Shown: piece by piece, positions 1 to 8,536 of the stretch
Layout: every line of letters starts with the position of its first letter
How positions within the stretch are numbered: position 1 is the first letter of the stretch
Source: Sulfuriferula sp.
GTDB lineage: Bacteria; Pseudomonadota; Gammaproteobacteria; Burkholderiales; Sulfuriferulaceae
Assembly: GCA_027311185.1 (NCBI GenBank)
Contig: DAICZK010000011.1
Span: 1 to 18,996 of the forward strand
DNA length: 18,996 nt
Reading direction: 5' to 3'
Made by a program: the position numbers and the translations under genes
The notes under the pieces: model-generated
Database searches by the model: none
Told to the model about the DNA's origin: nothing
The model's input: only the letters and a program-made list of their open reading frames with translations

Positions 1-92
1 GGGTGGGCGGGCACGCTCGCACACGCGCCGAGCATCGCGGACAGTGCGATTGCCGCCAGTGCCGTCAATAATCTTGCGCCGAATGCACTCAT
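1..92 (-). CDS. Lipoprotein, N-terminal fragment (possible QseG-like)
   Basis: Only the first 30 or so codons are in the window; the gene runs off the left edge. The minus-strand ATG at 92-90 overlaps the TGA stop of the kinase gene upstream (91-89), an ATGA overlap that implies translational coupling. The peptide starts MSAFGARLLTALAAIALSAM and continues into a lipobox, Leu21-Gly22-Ala23-Cys24, so the product should be a lipidated envelope protein with Cys24 as its mature N-terminus. In Enterobacteria the GlrK (QseE) kinase gene is followed by the lipoprotein gene qseG and then the sigma-54 regulator gene glrR (qseF). The order seen here matches the first two genes of that locus, so a QseG-like role is plausible. 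That is inference from context, because too little of the protein is visible for a family call. Confidence 0.6.
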   Translation of the reverse strand, partial: MSAFGARLLTALAAIALSAMLGACASVPAH

Positions 93-1594
93 GACGCATG
101 CGCCAGATTGGTCGCCGGCAGCGTGACGCGAAAATGCGCGCCATTACCCGCCTGCGGGACAAGTTCCAGGGTCCCGCCATGCTCAAGCACATATTCGCGC
201 GCAATGGACAAACCGAGACCCGTACCCTTGACATGGCTCAACGGGGCGCGTTGGCCACAATAGAACGCATCGAATATTTTATCTCTGTCCGTCGCATCGA
301 CACCCGGCCCCGCGTCAACCACATCCAGATAAACGTGGTTGTCCGCCTGACTTGCGCTGATTTCTATGCGCGCGCCGGGCGGAGAAAATTTGATTGCATT
401 GGATAAAAGGTTGTCCACTATGATTCTGATTTTCTGTTCATCGCACTCAATTGCCATATCCGGACAAACGATGCTGATTTGCAAGCCCTTGTTCATGATG
501 GCGAGATCCTGATCCCGCAATACCGCATCCAGAATCTGCCTGAGCGCCACCTGATGCCCGACCAGTATCGATTTTTCGGTCTGAATCGCGCTGTAGTTCA
601 GCAGATCTTCGATGCGTTTTTGTAATTGTACACTGTTACTGAGCAGTATTTTCGCCACATGCTGCTGCGCTACGCTAAGATCGCCGACCACGCCGTCCGC
701 GAGCAGATCGGCGCCCTCGCGAATCGAGGTCAGCGGCGTCTTGAGCTCGTGCGAAATATGACGCAGAAACCGGGTTTTTTGCTCTTCGAGCTCCAGCAGG
801 CGTTGTCGCATCCAGTCCAGCCTGTCCCCCAGCCGCCTCAAATCCAGAGGCCCCTCTACAATCACCGGCTTCGACAGCTCGCCCTGACCCATATGGCGAA
901 TGGCCGCGTCGATCTGACGTATCGGTCGCGCTATCAGCACGGAAAAACCCAAAGCCAGCAAAATCGCGAATGGGATCAGCGCCAGCAGTTGCCAAACGAC
1001 AATTTGCCGCGCCCGAACCGCCATTTCCTGCATTGCGTTGACTTCGCGCTCGATGGGCGCCAGACCGTGATCGAGGAAATTCCGCGCCGCATCCCGCAGT
1101 GGAACGAAATCGACCACCGCGCTGCGCAATACGTCGGGCGACCGATGGTCGCTAGCCACTTTCTGGAAAATCAGCGTCTCCGCAGCGCGAAGCGCGGTCA
1201 GCCGCTGCTCCTGATCGACACTCAGCGACAACGCGGCGAGACCGGTCGCCGTCGTCTCAAAATCGGCGTGCGCGCGGCGATAGCCGTCAAGCAGGGACGC
1301 GTCACCCAGTATCAGCGACAGCCTGACGCTGCGCTCCATCGCGGCGACTTCATCGACCAGCACGCGACTGCCGTGCGCGATCTGCTCGGCCTGATACACC
1401 GTTTTACGGCTTTGCTCGGCCAGCCGGTCGATGGACATGGCGCTGTAAACAAGCGCCAGAATCAGCGGCAACGCAACAAGCAGAAAACCGATGAGAATCA
1501 GCTTCAGAAACGACTTGGGGTAGTGCCGCAACAGTCTCTGGACGGCATTGCCCGAGTTGTCGGCCAGACCCGCCGACTCTGCTTGCGCATCCAT
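89..1594 (-). CDS. glrK: Sensor histidine kinase, GlrK/QseE-like
   Basis: A 501-residue membrane histidine kinase. It has a short cytoplasmic N-terminus, a membrane segment at about 30-52, a periplasmic helical sensor region at about 53-197, a second membrane segment at about 198-222 and a HAMP linker at about 222-275. The dimerisation and phosphoacceptor helix carries His282 in SHELKTPLTSIREG. An HATPase domain follows, with an N-box around Asn395/Asn399, DAGPGV at 427-432 and GTGLGLSI at 457-464. All residues expected for an active kinase are present. The SHELKTPL-SIREG stretch and the lipoprotein gene directly downstream resemble the GlrK-QseG-GlrR envelope-stress system, which is why I give this symbol; the partner regulator is outside the window. 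The start at 1594 has a good ribosome binding site, GAAGGG, six bases upstream on the minus strand. The gene is divergent from soxX across 222 bases. Confidence 0.85.
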   Translation of the reverse strand: MDAQAESAGLADNSGNAVQRLLRHYPKSFLKLILIGFLLVALPLILALVYSAMSIDRLAEQSRKTVYQAEQIAHGSRVLVDEVAAMERSVRLSLILGDASLLDGYRRAHADFETTATGLAALSLSVDQEQRLTALRAAETLIFQKVASDHRSPDVLRSAVVDFVPLRDAARNFLDHGLAPIEREVNAMQEMAVRARQIVVWQLLALIPFAILLALGFSVLIARPIRQIDAAIRHMGQGELSKPVIVEGPLDLRRLGDRLDWMRQRLLELEEQKTRFLRHISHELKTPLTSIREGADLLADGVVGDLSVAQQHVAKILLSNSVQLQKRIEDLLNYSAIQTEKSILVGHQVALRQILDAVLRDQDLAIMNKGLQISIVCPDMAIECDEQKIRIIVDNLLSNAIKFSPPGARIEISASQADNHVYLDVVDAGPGVDATDRDKIFDAFYCGQRAPLSHVKGTGLGLSIAREYVLEHGGTLELVPQAGNGAHFRVTLPATNLAHAS

Positions 1595-1698
1595 TATTAT
1601 CCCTTCGCCAGAAAATCATCCTCGTTGACAGCCCGTTACGGAAAGAGATTATCGGCGGCCTCTATACTCCGCAATTTCAAAAAATCACTGCGCCCTAC

Positions 1699-1727
1699 TT
1701 GGATTTGCGCAATTTTTGTTTTATGCT
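1699..1727 (+). promoter_or_regulatory. Possible sigma-70 promoter for the sox operon
   Basis: TTGGAT at 1699-1704 and TATGCT at 1722-1727 are separated by 17 bases. This would place the transcript start near 1734, about 80 bases before soxX. The hexamers match the consensus only partly. The surrounding 1595-1816 stretch is the shared divergent region between the kinase gene and soxX, and I see no clear operator repeat in it. Confidence 0.28.
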
Positions 1728-1816
1728 CTTGCAACTTGGGTTTGAGTGTGCCTCATCAAATCCGAAAAAACAAGCGCGGACTTTGTCGACGCTTAAATAA
1801 AAAAACGGAGGATGAC

Positions 1817-2179
1817 ATGTGTAACCACGCGTCATTGATTTTTGTTGCCGGTCTCGTCTGCGGACTAGGCATGATCAATGCAGCGAGTGCGGGGACGGGC
1901 ACGCCCGAAACCGGCAAACAACTCGCCTACGACAGCGACAAAGGCAATTGCCTGGCTTGCCACGCCATGCCAGAACAGTCCGACGCCGAAGCTCCCGGCA
2001 CCATGGGGCCTCCTCTCGTTGCCATGCAGGCGCGCTACCGTGACAAAGCTCGGTTGCGTGCAGAAATCTGGAATCCGATGGTGAACAATCCTGCCACCGT
2101 CATGCCGCCGTTTGGCAAAAACAAAATTTTGACGGAAGAAGAAATCGACAAAATTACCGACTTTGTCGATGGCCTTTGA
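1817..2179 (+). CDS. soxX: SoxX, c-type cytochrome of the SoxXA complex
   Basis: A 120-residue periplasmic mono-haem cytochrome. With SoxA it forms the SoxXA enzyme that oxidatively couples thiosulfate to the carrier cysteine of SoxY. The start at 1817 is chosen because GGAGG lies five bases upstream and the protein then begins with a clear Sec signal peptide cut after Ala-Ser-Ala (residue 25). The reading frame extends far upstream, but that part is antisense to the kinase gene. The haem-binding motif is CLACH at 45-49. The likely distal ligand is Met96 in VMPPFG, the usual place in SoxX, and the C-terminus is the typical short helix (TEEEIDKITDFV). It is the first gene of soxXYZAB, with soxY following 42 bases later. 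The family call is secure from motifs plus context. Confidence 0.93.
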   Translation: MCNHASLIFVAGLVCGLGMINAASAGTGTPETGKQLAYDSDKGNCLACHAMPEQSDAEAPGTMGPPLVAMQARYRDKARLRAEIWNPMVNNPATVMPPFGKNKILTEEEIDKITDFVDGL

Positions 2180-2221
2180 CTGGTTTTCCGTTCGTCCATA
2201 ATGATTAATCAGGAGAAATAA

Positions 2222-2680
2222 ATGAATTTGTTGCGCCGTTACATTTTAAAAAGCGCCAGCGCTGCAGCCGCGCTTGCCGTCACGACCAGCCTCATAAGCG
2301 GCAATGCCTTGGCGGCGCGGAACACCGCCGCTTTCAGCGCCAAAACGCTCGCCGATGCCCTCAAAGGCATGGATGCGGAATCGGCAACCGAGAGTCATGA
2401 CATTATCGTGAAAGCCCCTGACATCGCAGAAAACGGCGCCGTGGTACCGGTTGAAGTCACCAGCAATATTGCCGACACGACCAACATTTCCATCCTCGCC
2501 GAAAAAAACCCTAATCCGCTGATTGCAAGTTTCAATCTCTCCGACGGGACGCTGCCTTTTATCGCCACGCGTATCAAAATGGCCAAAACCTCGAACGTGC
2601 GCGCCGTCGTGACCGCCGGCGGCAAGCTCTACACCGCCGTCAAGGAAGTCAAGGTGACGATGGGCGGCTGCGGCGGCTGA
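2222..2680 (+). CDS. soxY: SoxY, sulfur-carrier subunit of SoxYZ
   Basis: A 152-residue carrier protein. Intermediates of thiosulfate oxidation are bound covalently to a cysteine on its flexible C-terminal arm. The protein ends exactly in GGCGG (148-152), the signature swinging arm, with Cys150 as the attachment site. The N-terminus has a twin-arginine signal: Arg5-Arg6 in LRRYILK, a hydrophobic stretch, then Ala-Leu-Ala near residue 31. SoxY is known to be exported folded together with SoxZ, and SoxZ here has no signal of its own. The start at 2222 has AGGAG six bases upstream. The gene lies between soxX and soxZ (55-base gap to soxZ) in the same operon. Length and motifs are normal for the family. 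Confidence 0.95.
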   Translation: MNLLRRYILKSASAAAALAVTTSLISGNALAARNTAAFSAKTLADALKGMDAESATESHDIIVKAPDIAENGAVVPVEVTSNIADTTNISILAEKNPNPLIASFNLSDGTLPFIATRIKMAKTSNVRAVVTAGGKLYTAVKEVKVTMGGCGG

Positions 2681-2735
2681 TCCGTCGCTACGTTGACATG
2701 CTCGATCTCTCATTACGGAATTAAAAGGAATAATC

Positions 2736-3050
2736 ATGGCAGAAGCAATAAAAATGCGCGCAACGATGTCCGGCGACATCGCCGACATCCAGGTACTGAT
2801 GAATCACCCCATGGAAACCGGGCTACGCAAGAACGCCAAAACGGGCGAGAAGATTCCCGCCCACTTTATTAACGAAGTGACCGCCACCGTCAATGGCGTC
2901 GTGGTACTGCAAGCCGACTGGAGCAGCGCCATTGCCAAAAACCCCTACCTGCATTTCAAGGTCAAAGGCCCCAAGGCCGGCGACAAGGTCAATGTAAGCT
3001 GGAAAGACAACATGGGCGAGACCAACTCCGCCGACGCGGTAATCAGCTGA
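2736..3050 (+). CDS. soxZ: SoxZ, partner subunit of SoxYZ
   Basis: A 104-residue all-beta protein and the obligate partner of SoxY. It shields and presents the carrier arm to SoxXA, SoxB and (where present) SoxCD. It has no signal peptide, so it should reach the periplasm with SoxY through the Tat system. The start at 2736 has AAAAGGAA five bases upstream. Family-typical segments are the early VLMNHPMETGLRK region and the C-terminal stretch around GDKVNVSWKDNMGE. The stop at 3050 is only six bases from the first possible soxA start, suggesting coupled translation. Length is normal for SoxZ. Confidence 0.95.
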   Translation: MAEAIKMRATMSGDIADIQVLMNHPMETGLRKNAKTGEKIPAHFINEVTATVNGVVVLQADWSSAIAKNPYLHFKVKGPKAGDKVNVSWKDNMGETNSADAVIS

Positions 3051-3056
3051 ATCCCG

Positions 3057-3914
3057 GTGGCCTTCAAGATACGCGACGGCGGAGTGAAAAACTTATTGGC
3101 AGCGATAACAGCCGCGAGTTTGTGCCTGGTCATCTCCGCAGCGGACGCCACGCCCGCGCAGGACAGGCAAAACCTGATCAACTATTTCAGCGCCAAATTT
3201 CCGTCCATCCCGCTCGACAAGTACGTTTACGGAGCGCTGGCGTTCGACCCCGACGCCATGTCGCAATACAACAGCATCATGGATTTTCCGCCGTTTGGCA
3301 CTACGCTGGACGAAGCGAAGCAAATGTGGGATACGCCGTTTAAAAACGGTAAAACCTATGCCAGTTGCTTCCCTCGCGGCGGGAAAAACATCGTTGGCGA
3401 TTATCCCTACTTCGATGACCAAAGCGCCAAGGTGGTCACTTTTGAAATGGCGATCAATGCTTGCCGTGTCGCGAATGGCGAACCTGCGTATCGCTACGGC
3501 GACGCAACGACCATGGGCAAGCTGACAGCTTATGCACGCAGCTTGTCGGACGGGATGTTGATGAACATCAAAGTCAACGGAGCCGCAGCCCAGAGCGCGT
3601 ACGATCTGGGCAAAAAGCTGTTTTACGCGCGGCGCGGCCAGCTCGGTTTCTCCTGCGCCAGCTGTCATGTCATGGGCGCAGGCGAACGCTACCGCTCCGA
3701 GCTGCTCTCACCGGTGATCGGTCAAGCCACGCACTGGCCGGTATTCCGCGGTGCAGACAGTCTCGTGACCTTGCAGGCGCGCTTCGCGGGATGCGACAAG
3801 GCATTACGCGCCCAGCCTTTTGCTATCGGCGGAACGGAATATAACAACTTGGAATATTTTTATTCCTACCTCAGCAACGGCTTGCCTCTGCATGCCTCGG
3901 TATTCAGGAAATAG
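3057..3914 (+). CDS. soxA: SoxA, c-type cytochrome, mono-haem form
   Basis: The catalytic subunit of SoxXA, up to 285 residues from a GTG at 3057. Only one haem motif is present, CASCH at 200-204. Where di-haem SoxA proteins carry the first CxxCH, this one has lone cysteines, Cys104 (in YASCFPRGG) and Cys136 (in INACR). In mono-haem SoxA such a pair is known to form a disulfide. The active-site cysteine that ligands the haem and becomes persulfidated is Cys246 in RFAGCDKALR. The start is uncertain. GTG at 3057 follows soxZ closely but has no clear ribosome binding site. GTG at 3084 gives a cleaner Sec signal, beginning MKNLLAAITAASLCL and cut near residue 31 in the longer numbering. The mature protein is the same either way. 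Confidence 0.92.
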   Translation: MAFKIRDGGVKNLLAAITAASLCLVISAADATPAQDRQNLINYFSAKFPSIPLDKYVYGALAFDPDAMSQYNSIMDFPPFGTTLDEAKQMWDTPFKNGKTYASCFPRGGKNIVGDYPYFDDQSAKVVTFEMAINACRVANGEPAYRYGDATTMGKLTAYARSLSDGMLMNIKVNGAAAQSAYDLGKKLFYARRGQLGFSCASCHVMGAGERYRSELLSPVIGQATHWPVFRGADSLVTLQARFAGCDKALRAQPFAIGGTEYNNLEYFYSYLSNGLPLHASVFRK

Positions 3915-3971
3915 GCATTAAAATCACCAGAAAAAACAATTCACAAATAATTATACGAGGAACAGCACACC

Positions 3972-5687
3972 ATGATGAACCGGCGCGAATTCTTACAATT
4001 GCTCGCTGTTGCAGCGGCTTCAGGGATGGCAATCGACAGCCCGCAGGTCCTGGCGGGCGACACGCCTTCCGACTTTTACGACGTGCCGAAATTCGGCAAC
4101 GTATCGCTACTGCATATGACCGACTGTCATGCACAGTTATTGCCGATTTACTTCCGCGAACCTAACGTCAATATCGGTGTTGGCAGCGCGTTTGGAAGAC
4201 CGCCGCACCTGGTCGGCGAATACTTTTTGAAATACTACGGCGTTCGCCCCGGAACCCGCGAAGCGTATGCCTTTACTTATCTGGACTTTCAGGCTGCGGC
4301 CCGCACTTACGGTAAAGTCGGCGGTTTTGCGCATCTCAAAACCCTGGTGGACAACATTCGCGGCGCGCGCCCCGGCTCTCTGCTGCTCGATGGCGGCGAC
4401 ACCTGGCAAGGTTCCGCCACCGCGTTATGGACCAAGGGGCAGGACATGGTCGACGCGAGCAAATTGCTGGGCGTCGATGTCATGACCGGTCATTGGGAAT
4501 TTACTTACGGCGCAGAACGCGTCAAGCACATCGTCGACAATGATTTTAAAGGCAATATCGAATTCGTCGCACAAAACATTACCACCAGCGATTTCGGCGA
4601 CCCGGTATTCAAATCCTACGTCATGAAAGTGATCAACGGCGTGCAGGTTGCCGTGATTGGCCAGTCTTTCCCCTACACGCCGATCTCCAATCCGCGCTAC
4701 ATGGTAGCCGACTGGACTTTCGGCATCCAGGAAGACCATATGCAGAAGACCGTCGACGAAGCGCGGGCCAAAGGTGCACAGGTCGTGGTGCTGCTATCGC
4801 ACAACGGCATGGACGTGGATATCAAAATGGCCAGCCGCGTGACGGGAATAGACGCGATTTTCGGCGGCCATACTCACGACGGCATACCGCACCCCTACCA
4901 GGTCAACAACGCCAAAGGCACGACTTTGGTGACCAATGCGGGTTCCAACGGCAAATTCCTGGGCGTCATGGACTTCGATGTAAAAAACGGCAAAATCGCG
5001 GCCTGGCATTATCGCCTGTTGCCGATCTTCTCCAACCTGATTCCCGCCGACCCGAAAATGGCCGCGTACATTGATAAAACGCGCGCTCCGTTTGCCGACA
5101 AGCTGAACGAGCCGCTCGCTGTCACCGAAGAAGTATTATACCGGCGCGGCAATTTCAACGGCACCTTCGATCAACTCATCCTCGACGCGCTGATGACGGT
5201 CAAAGGCGCGGATGTCGGATTCTCGCCTGGATTCCGCTGGGGCACCAGCCTGCTGCCGGGGGATGTCATCACCATGGACAGGCTGATGGACCAGACTGCA
5301 ATCACCTATCCGGCCACCACCCTGACCGAAATGACCGGTGCCACAATCAAGAACATCATGGAGGACGTCTGCGACAATCTCTTCAACAGCGACCCGTACT
5401 ACCAGCAAGGCTGCGATATGGTGCGGGTCGGCGGGATTCAGTACACGGTCACCCCCGGCAACGAAATCGGCAAGCGCATCGGCAACATGACGCTCAAGGG
5501 CAAGCCTGTCGACGCCAGCCGCACCTATAAAGTCGCGGGCTGGGCTCCGGTCAGCGAAGGTGCGACCGGCACACCGATCTGGGAAGTGGTTGCAGGCTAT
5601 CTGCGCGATATTAAAGTCGTCAAGCCGCGTCCGCTCAATATGCCAAAAATCATCGGAGTCAGCAAAAATCCGGGCTACGCTGTCTGA
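3972..5687 (+). CDS. soxB: SoxB, dimanganese sulfate thiohydrolase
   Basis: A 571-residue periplasmic hydrolase of the 5'-nucleotidase/metallophosphatase superfamily. It releases sulfate from the S-thiosulfonate bound to SoxYZ. Metal and active-site motifs are visible in order: Asp51 and His53 in TDCHAQ, Asp143 in DGGDTW, His174 in the SoxB-specific GHWEFTYG (nucleotidases have GNHE/D here), His277 in LSHNGMD, and His300/His302 in GGHTHDG. The N-terminus is a classic twin-arginine signal, Arg4-Arg5 in NRREFLQLL, probably cut after Val-Leu-Ala at 28. Two adjacent ATGs at 3972 and 3975 could both serve; GAGG at 3957-3960 is upstream of either. It is the last gene of the operon, 57 bases after soxA, and is followed by a terminator-like hairpin. 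No soxC or soxD follows. Confidence 0.97.
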   Translation: MMNRREFLQLLAVAAASGMAIDSPQVLAGDTPSDFYDVPKFGNVSLLHMTDCHAQLLPIYFREPNVNIGVGSAFGRPPHLVGEYFLKYYGVRPGTREAYAFTYLDFQAAARTYGKVGGFAHLKTLVDNIRGARPGSLLLDGGDTWQGSATALWTKGQDMVDASKLLGVDVMTGHWEFTYGAERVKHIVDNDFKGNIEFVAQNITTSDFGDPVFKSYVMKVINGVQVAVIGQSFPYTPISNPRYMVADWTFGIQEDHMQKTVDEARAKGAQVVVLLSHNGMDVDIKMASRVTGIDAIFGGHTHDGIPHPYQVNNAKGTTLVTNAGSNGKFLGVMDFDVKNGKIAAWHYRLLPIFSNLIPADPKMAAYIDKTRAPFADKLNEPLAVTEEVLYRRGNFNGTFDQLILDALMTVKGADVGFSPGFRWGTSLLPGDVITMDRLMDQTAITYPATTLTEMTGATIKNIMEDVCDNLFNSDPYYQQGCDMVRVGGIQYTVTPGNEIGKRIGNMTLKGKPVDASRTYKVAGWAPVSEGATGTPIWEVVAGYLRDIKVVKPRPLNMPKIIGVSKNPGYAV

Positions 5688-5707
5688 TTTTTGTTGTTCT
5701 GCCACAC

Positions 5708-5734
5708 AAAATGGCGGCTTAATGCGGCCATTTT
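5708..5734 (+). terminator. Rho-independent terminator of the sox operon
   Basis: The arms AAAATGGC...GC (5708-5718) and GC...GCCATTTT (5724-5734) pair around a TTAAT loop with a single internal mismatch, giving an 8-bp outer and a 2-bp inner stem. The right arm ends in TTTT. It lies 20 bases past the soxB stop and 73 bases before alaS, so it should insulate the two units. Confidence 0.65.
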
Positions 5735-5807
5735 GCTTATAAGATGAATTTATTACCTATTCACGTTAAAATAGCGATTGTCCTGTCCATACAATCACTA
5801 CGCCACC

Positions 5808-8438
5808 ATGAAAAGTAGCGCAATCCGCCAGCGTTTTCTCGATTTTTTCGCTCGCCACGGCCATACCACCGTTGCGTCTAGCTCATTGATTCCGAGTAAT
5901 GACCCCACCCTGCTTTTTACGAACGCAGGCATGGTTCAGTTCAAGGATGTGTTTCTCGGCCGCGAATCCCACGCCTACGTGCGCGCGGCCAGCTCGCAGC
6001 GTTGCGTGCGCGCGGGAGGCAAGCATAACGATCTGGAAAACGTAGGTTATACCGCCAGACATCATACTTTTTTTGAAATGCTCGGCAATTTCAGCTTTGG
6101 CGATTATTTCAAGGCCGACGCCATCCGCTTTGCCTGGGAATTTCTGACTCTGGAACTGGCCATTCCCAAAGAAAAACTGTGGGTCACGGTTTATCACACC
6201 GACGACGAAGCGTTTGGCATCTGGACTACGGAAATGGGTCTGGCCCCAGAGCGGGTGATTCGTATCGGCGATAAAACCGGCGGCGGTTCGGATAACTTCT
6301 GGCAGATGGGCGATACCGGCCCCTGCGGCCCGTGCACCGAAATTTTTTACGACCACGGCACAGAAATCCCCGGGGGCTTGCCCGGCTCGGCAGAGGAAGA
6401 CGGCGACCGCTACATCGAAATCTGGAATCTGGTATTCATGCAGTTCAACCGCGACGAGACCGGTGCGCTGCAACCGCTGCCCAAACCTTCGGTCGATACG
6501 GGCATGGGTCTGGAACGCATCTCTGCGGTCATGCAGCATGTCCACAGCAACTATGAAATCGATTTATTTCAAGCCCTGATCACCGCAGCAGCGCGCGTGA
6601 CCGAAACCGCCGACTTGAGCCACGATTCGCTCAAGGTGATCGCCGACCATATTCGTGCCTGCGCTTTCCTCATTACCGACGGCGTCATTCCCAGCAATGA
6701 AGGCCGCGGCTACGTGCTGCGCCGGATCATCCGGCGCGCCATCCGCCACGGTTACAAGCTAGGGCAGAAACACGCTTTTTTCTACCGCCTGGTCGCGGAT
6801 CTCGTCCTCGTGATGGGCGCCGCTTATCCGGAACTGGTGGCAGCGCAGGAGCGCGTTTCACAAACGCTGAAACAGGAAGAAGAACGCTTTGCCGAAACTC
6901 TGGAATACGGCATGAGCGTGCTCGAACAGGCAATGTCCGGCGGCAATCGCGTGCTGGACGGCGAAAGCGCGTTCAAGCTCTACGATACCTACGGATTCCC
7001 GGTGGACCTGACCGCCGACATCGGCCGCGAGCGCGGTTTCAGCGTCGATATGGCCGGCTTTGAGCAGGCCATGGACGCGCAACGCAAACGCGCCCGTAGC
7101 GCGAGCAAATTCACCATGCACAGCAACCTGCCATACCAAGGCTCGACTACCCAGTTTCAGGGCTACGAACAGTTAAGTTGCGCGGCGACTATCCTCGCCA
7201 TCTATCGCGATGGCATCCCCGTCGAGCGCATAACTGAAGGCAACACCGCCGTCATTGTGCTCGACCGAACCCCGTTTTATCCAGAGTCGGGCGGACAAGC
7301 CGGCGACAGTGGAGAGCTGACCAGCGCGAACACGCAATTTCAGGTGTACGACACGCAAAAGATCCAGGCGGATGTATACGGGCACAGCGGCATGTTGAGT
7401 CGCGGCGAGTTACGCATGGGCGATGCCATACACGCGACTGTCGATGCCGAAAACCGGGCGCGGACAGCCGCCAACCACTCCGCCACTCATTTGCTCCATG
7501 CCGCGCTACGCGCTGTGCTGGGCACTCACGTAACGCAAAAAGGCTCGCTGGTCGACGCGGACAAAGCACGTTTCGATTTCGCGCATAACGACATCGTCAC
7601 ACCTGAACAGCTTGTACAGATCGAAGAACTGGTCAACGCCGAGATTCGCCGCAATGTACCAGTCGCGACCGAGTTGATGAGTTATGACGACGCGATCGCG
7701 CACGGCGCCATGGCGCTGTTCGGCGAAAAATACGGTGACGAGGTGCGAGTCGTCGGCATGGGCGCTTTTTCCACCGAGCTATGCGGCGGCACTCACGTAC
7801 CGCGCACCGGCGATTTGGGCCTGTTCAAAATCATTGCCGAATCCGGAGTCGCCTCGGGAATACGCAGGATAGAGGCCGTTACCGGCGCACTAGCCATTGT
7901 CTTTATGCAACAGCAGCAGCGCCAGATCGGCGAGATGGCCGGATTGCTGAAAACGCCCGTACAGGAGTTTCCGCAAAAAATCGGGCAACTGCTGGACCAC
8001 GCGAAAACACAGGAAAAAGAACTCAATAAATTAAAATCGAAACTCATTTCCTATCAACTGGATAATTTAATAGCTCAAGCCGTACGCATTGACGATATCA
8101 TGGTTCTGACGGCCACGCTGGAATCCGCCGACAACAAGGTTTTGCGCGAGGCCATGGACAGGCTCAAACCCAAACTCGGCTCCTCCGTCATAGTCCTGGC
8201 GACCACGCAAGACGCCAAAGTAAACCTGATCGTAGGCGTTTCGGCCGACCAGACGGATGTGTTCAAAGCAGGAGAATTAGCCCATTTCGTCGCCCTGCAG
8301 ATCGGCGGCAAGGGTGGCGGGCGGGCGGATATGGCGCAAGCCGGTGGAAGCGATCCGTCACGTTTGCCTGTCGCTCTCGCTTCTGTGGCACAATGGATAC
8401 ACAATCAGTCGGAGCACGCCATCGCCAAAAAAGCCTGA
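5808..8438 (+). CDS. alaS: Alanine-tRNA ligase
   Basis: An 876-residue class II aminoacyl-tRNA synthetase that charges tRNA-Ala with alanine; the length matches the E. coli enzyme. The N-terminal catalytic domain carries the family stretch [17 protein letters not shown] at 84-100. The editing domain, which clears mischarged Ser/Gly-tRNA, has His557 and His561 in NHSATHLLH, and Cys659 with His663 in CGGTH, the usual zinc set. The C-terminal C-Ala domain keeps the glycine-rich GGKGGGR at 833-839. I choose ATG at 5808 because [14 protein letters not shown] is the usual AlaS start; the frame extends upstream to a TTG at 5778 but adds nothing conserved. No strong ribosome binding site is visible before 5808. 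It stands alone downstream of the sox terminator. Confidence 0.97.
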   Translation: MKSSAIRQRFLDFFARHGHTTVASSSLIPSNDPTLLFTNAGMVQFKDVFLGRESHAYVRAASSQRCVRAGGKHNDLENVGYTARHHTFFEMLGNFSFGDYFKADAIRFAWEFLTLELAIPKEKLWVTVYHTDDEAFGIWTTEMGLAPERVIRIGDKTGGGSDNFWQMGDTGPCGPCTEIFYDHGTEIPGGLPGSAEEDGDRYIEIWNLVFMQFNRDETGALQPLPKPSVDTGMGLERISAVMQHVHSNYEIDLFQALITAAARVTETADLSHDSLKVIADHIRACAFLITDGVIPSNEGRGYVLRRIIRRAIRHGYKLGQKHAFFYRLVADLVLVMGAAYPELVAAQERVSQTLKQEEERFAETLEYGMSVLEQAMSGGNRVLDGESAFKLYDTYGFPVDLTADIGRERGFSVDMAGFEQAMDAQRKRARSASKFTMHSNLPYQGSTTQFQGYEQLSCAATILAIYRDGIPVERITEGNTAVIVLDRTPFYPESGGQAGDSGELTSANTQFQVYDTQKIQADVYGHSGMLSRGELRMGDAIHATVDAENRARTAANHSATHLLHAALRAVLGTHVTQKGSLVDADKARFDFAHNDIVTPEQLVQIEELVNAEIRRNVPVATELMSYDDAIAHGAMALFGEKYGDEVRVVGMGAFSTELCGGTHVPRTGDLGLFKIIAESGVASGIRRIEAVTGALAIVFMQQQQRQIGEMAGLLKTPVQEFPQKIGQLLDHAKTQEKELNKLKSKLISYQLDNLIAQAVRIDDIMVLTATLESADNKVLREAMDRLKPKLGSSVIVLATTQDAKVNLIVGVSADQTDVFKAGELAHFVALQIGGKGGGRADMAQAGGSDPSRLPVALASVAQWIHNQSEHAIAKKA

Positions 8439-8536
8439 TCGGGGAAGGCGCAAAAACAGGCGGTTTGATAAAAACAATCATAGCTCCTCAATCGACAACA
8501 AGACTTGCTGCATTTGATCACGGGGAATGGTCGAAT

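Noticed and set aside
626..1816. Long plus-strand open frame upstream of soxX, in frame with it
   Set aside because: It is antisense to the well-supported kinase gene. SoxX has its own ribosome binding site and signal peptide at 1817, so the upstream part is a shadow.
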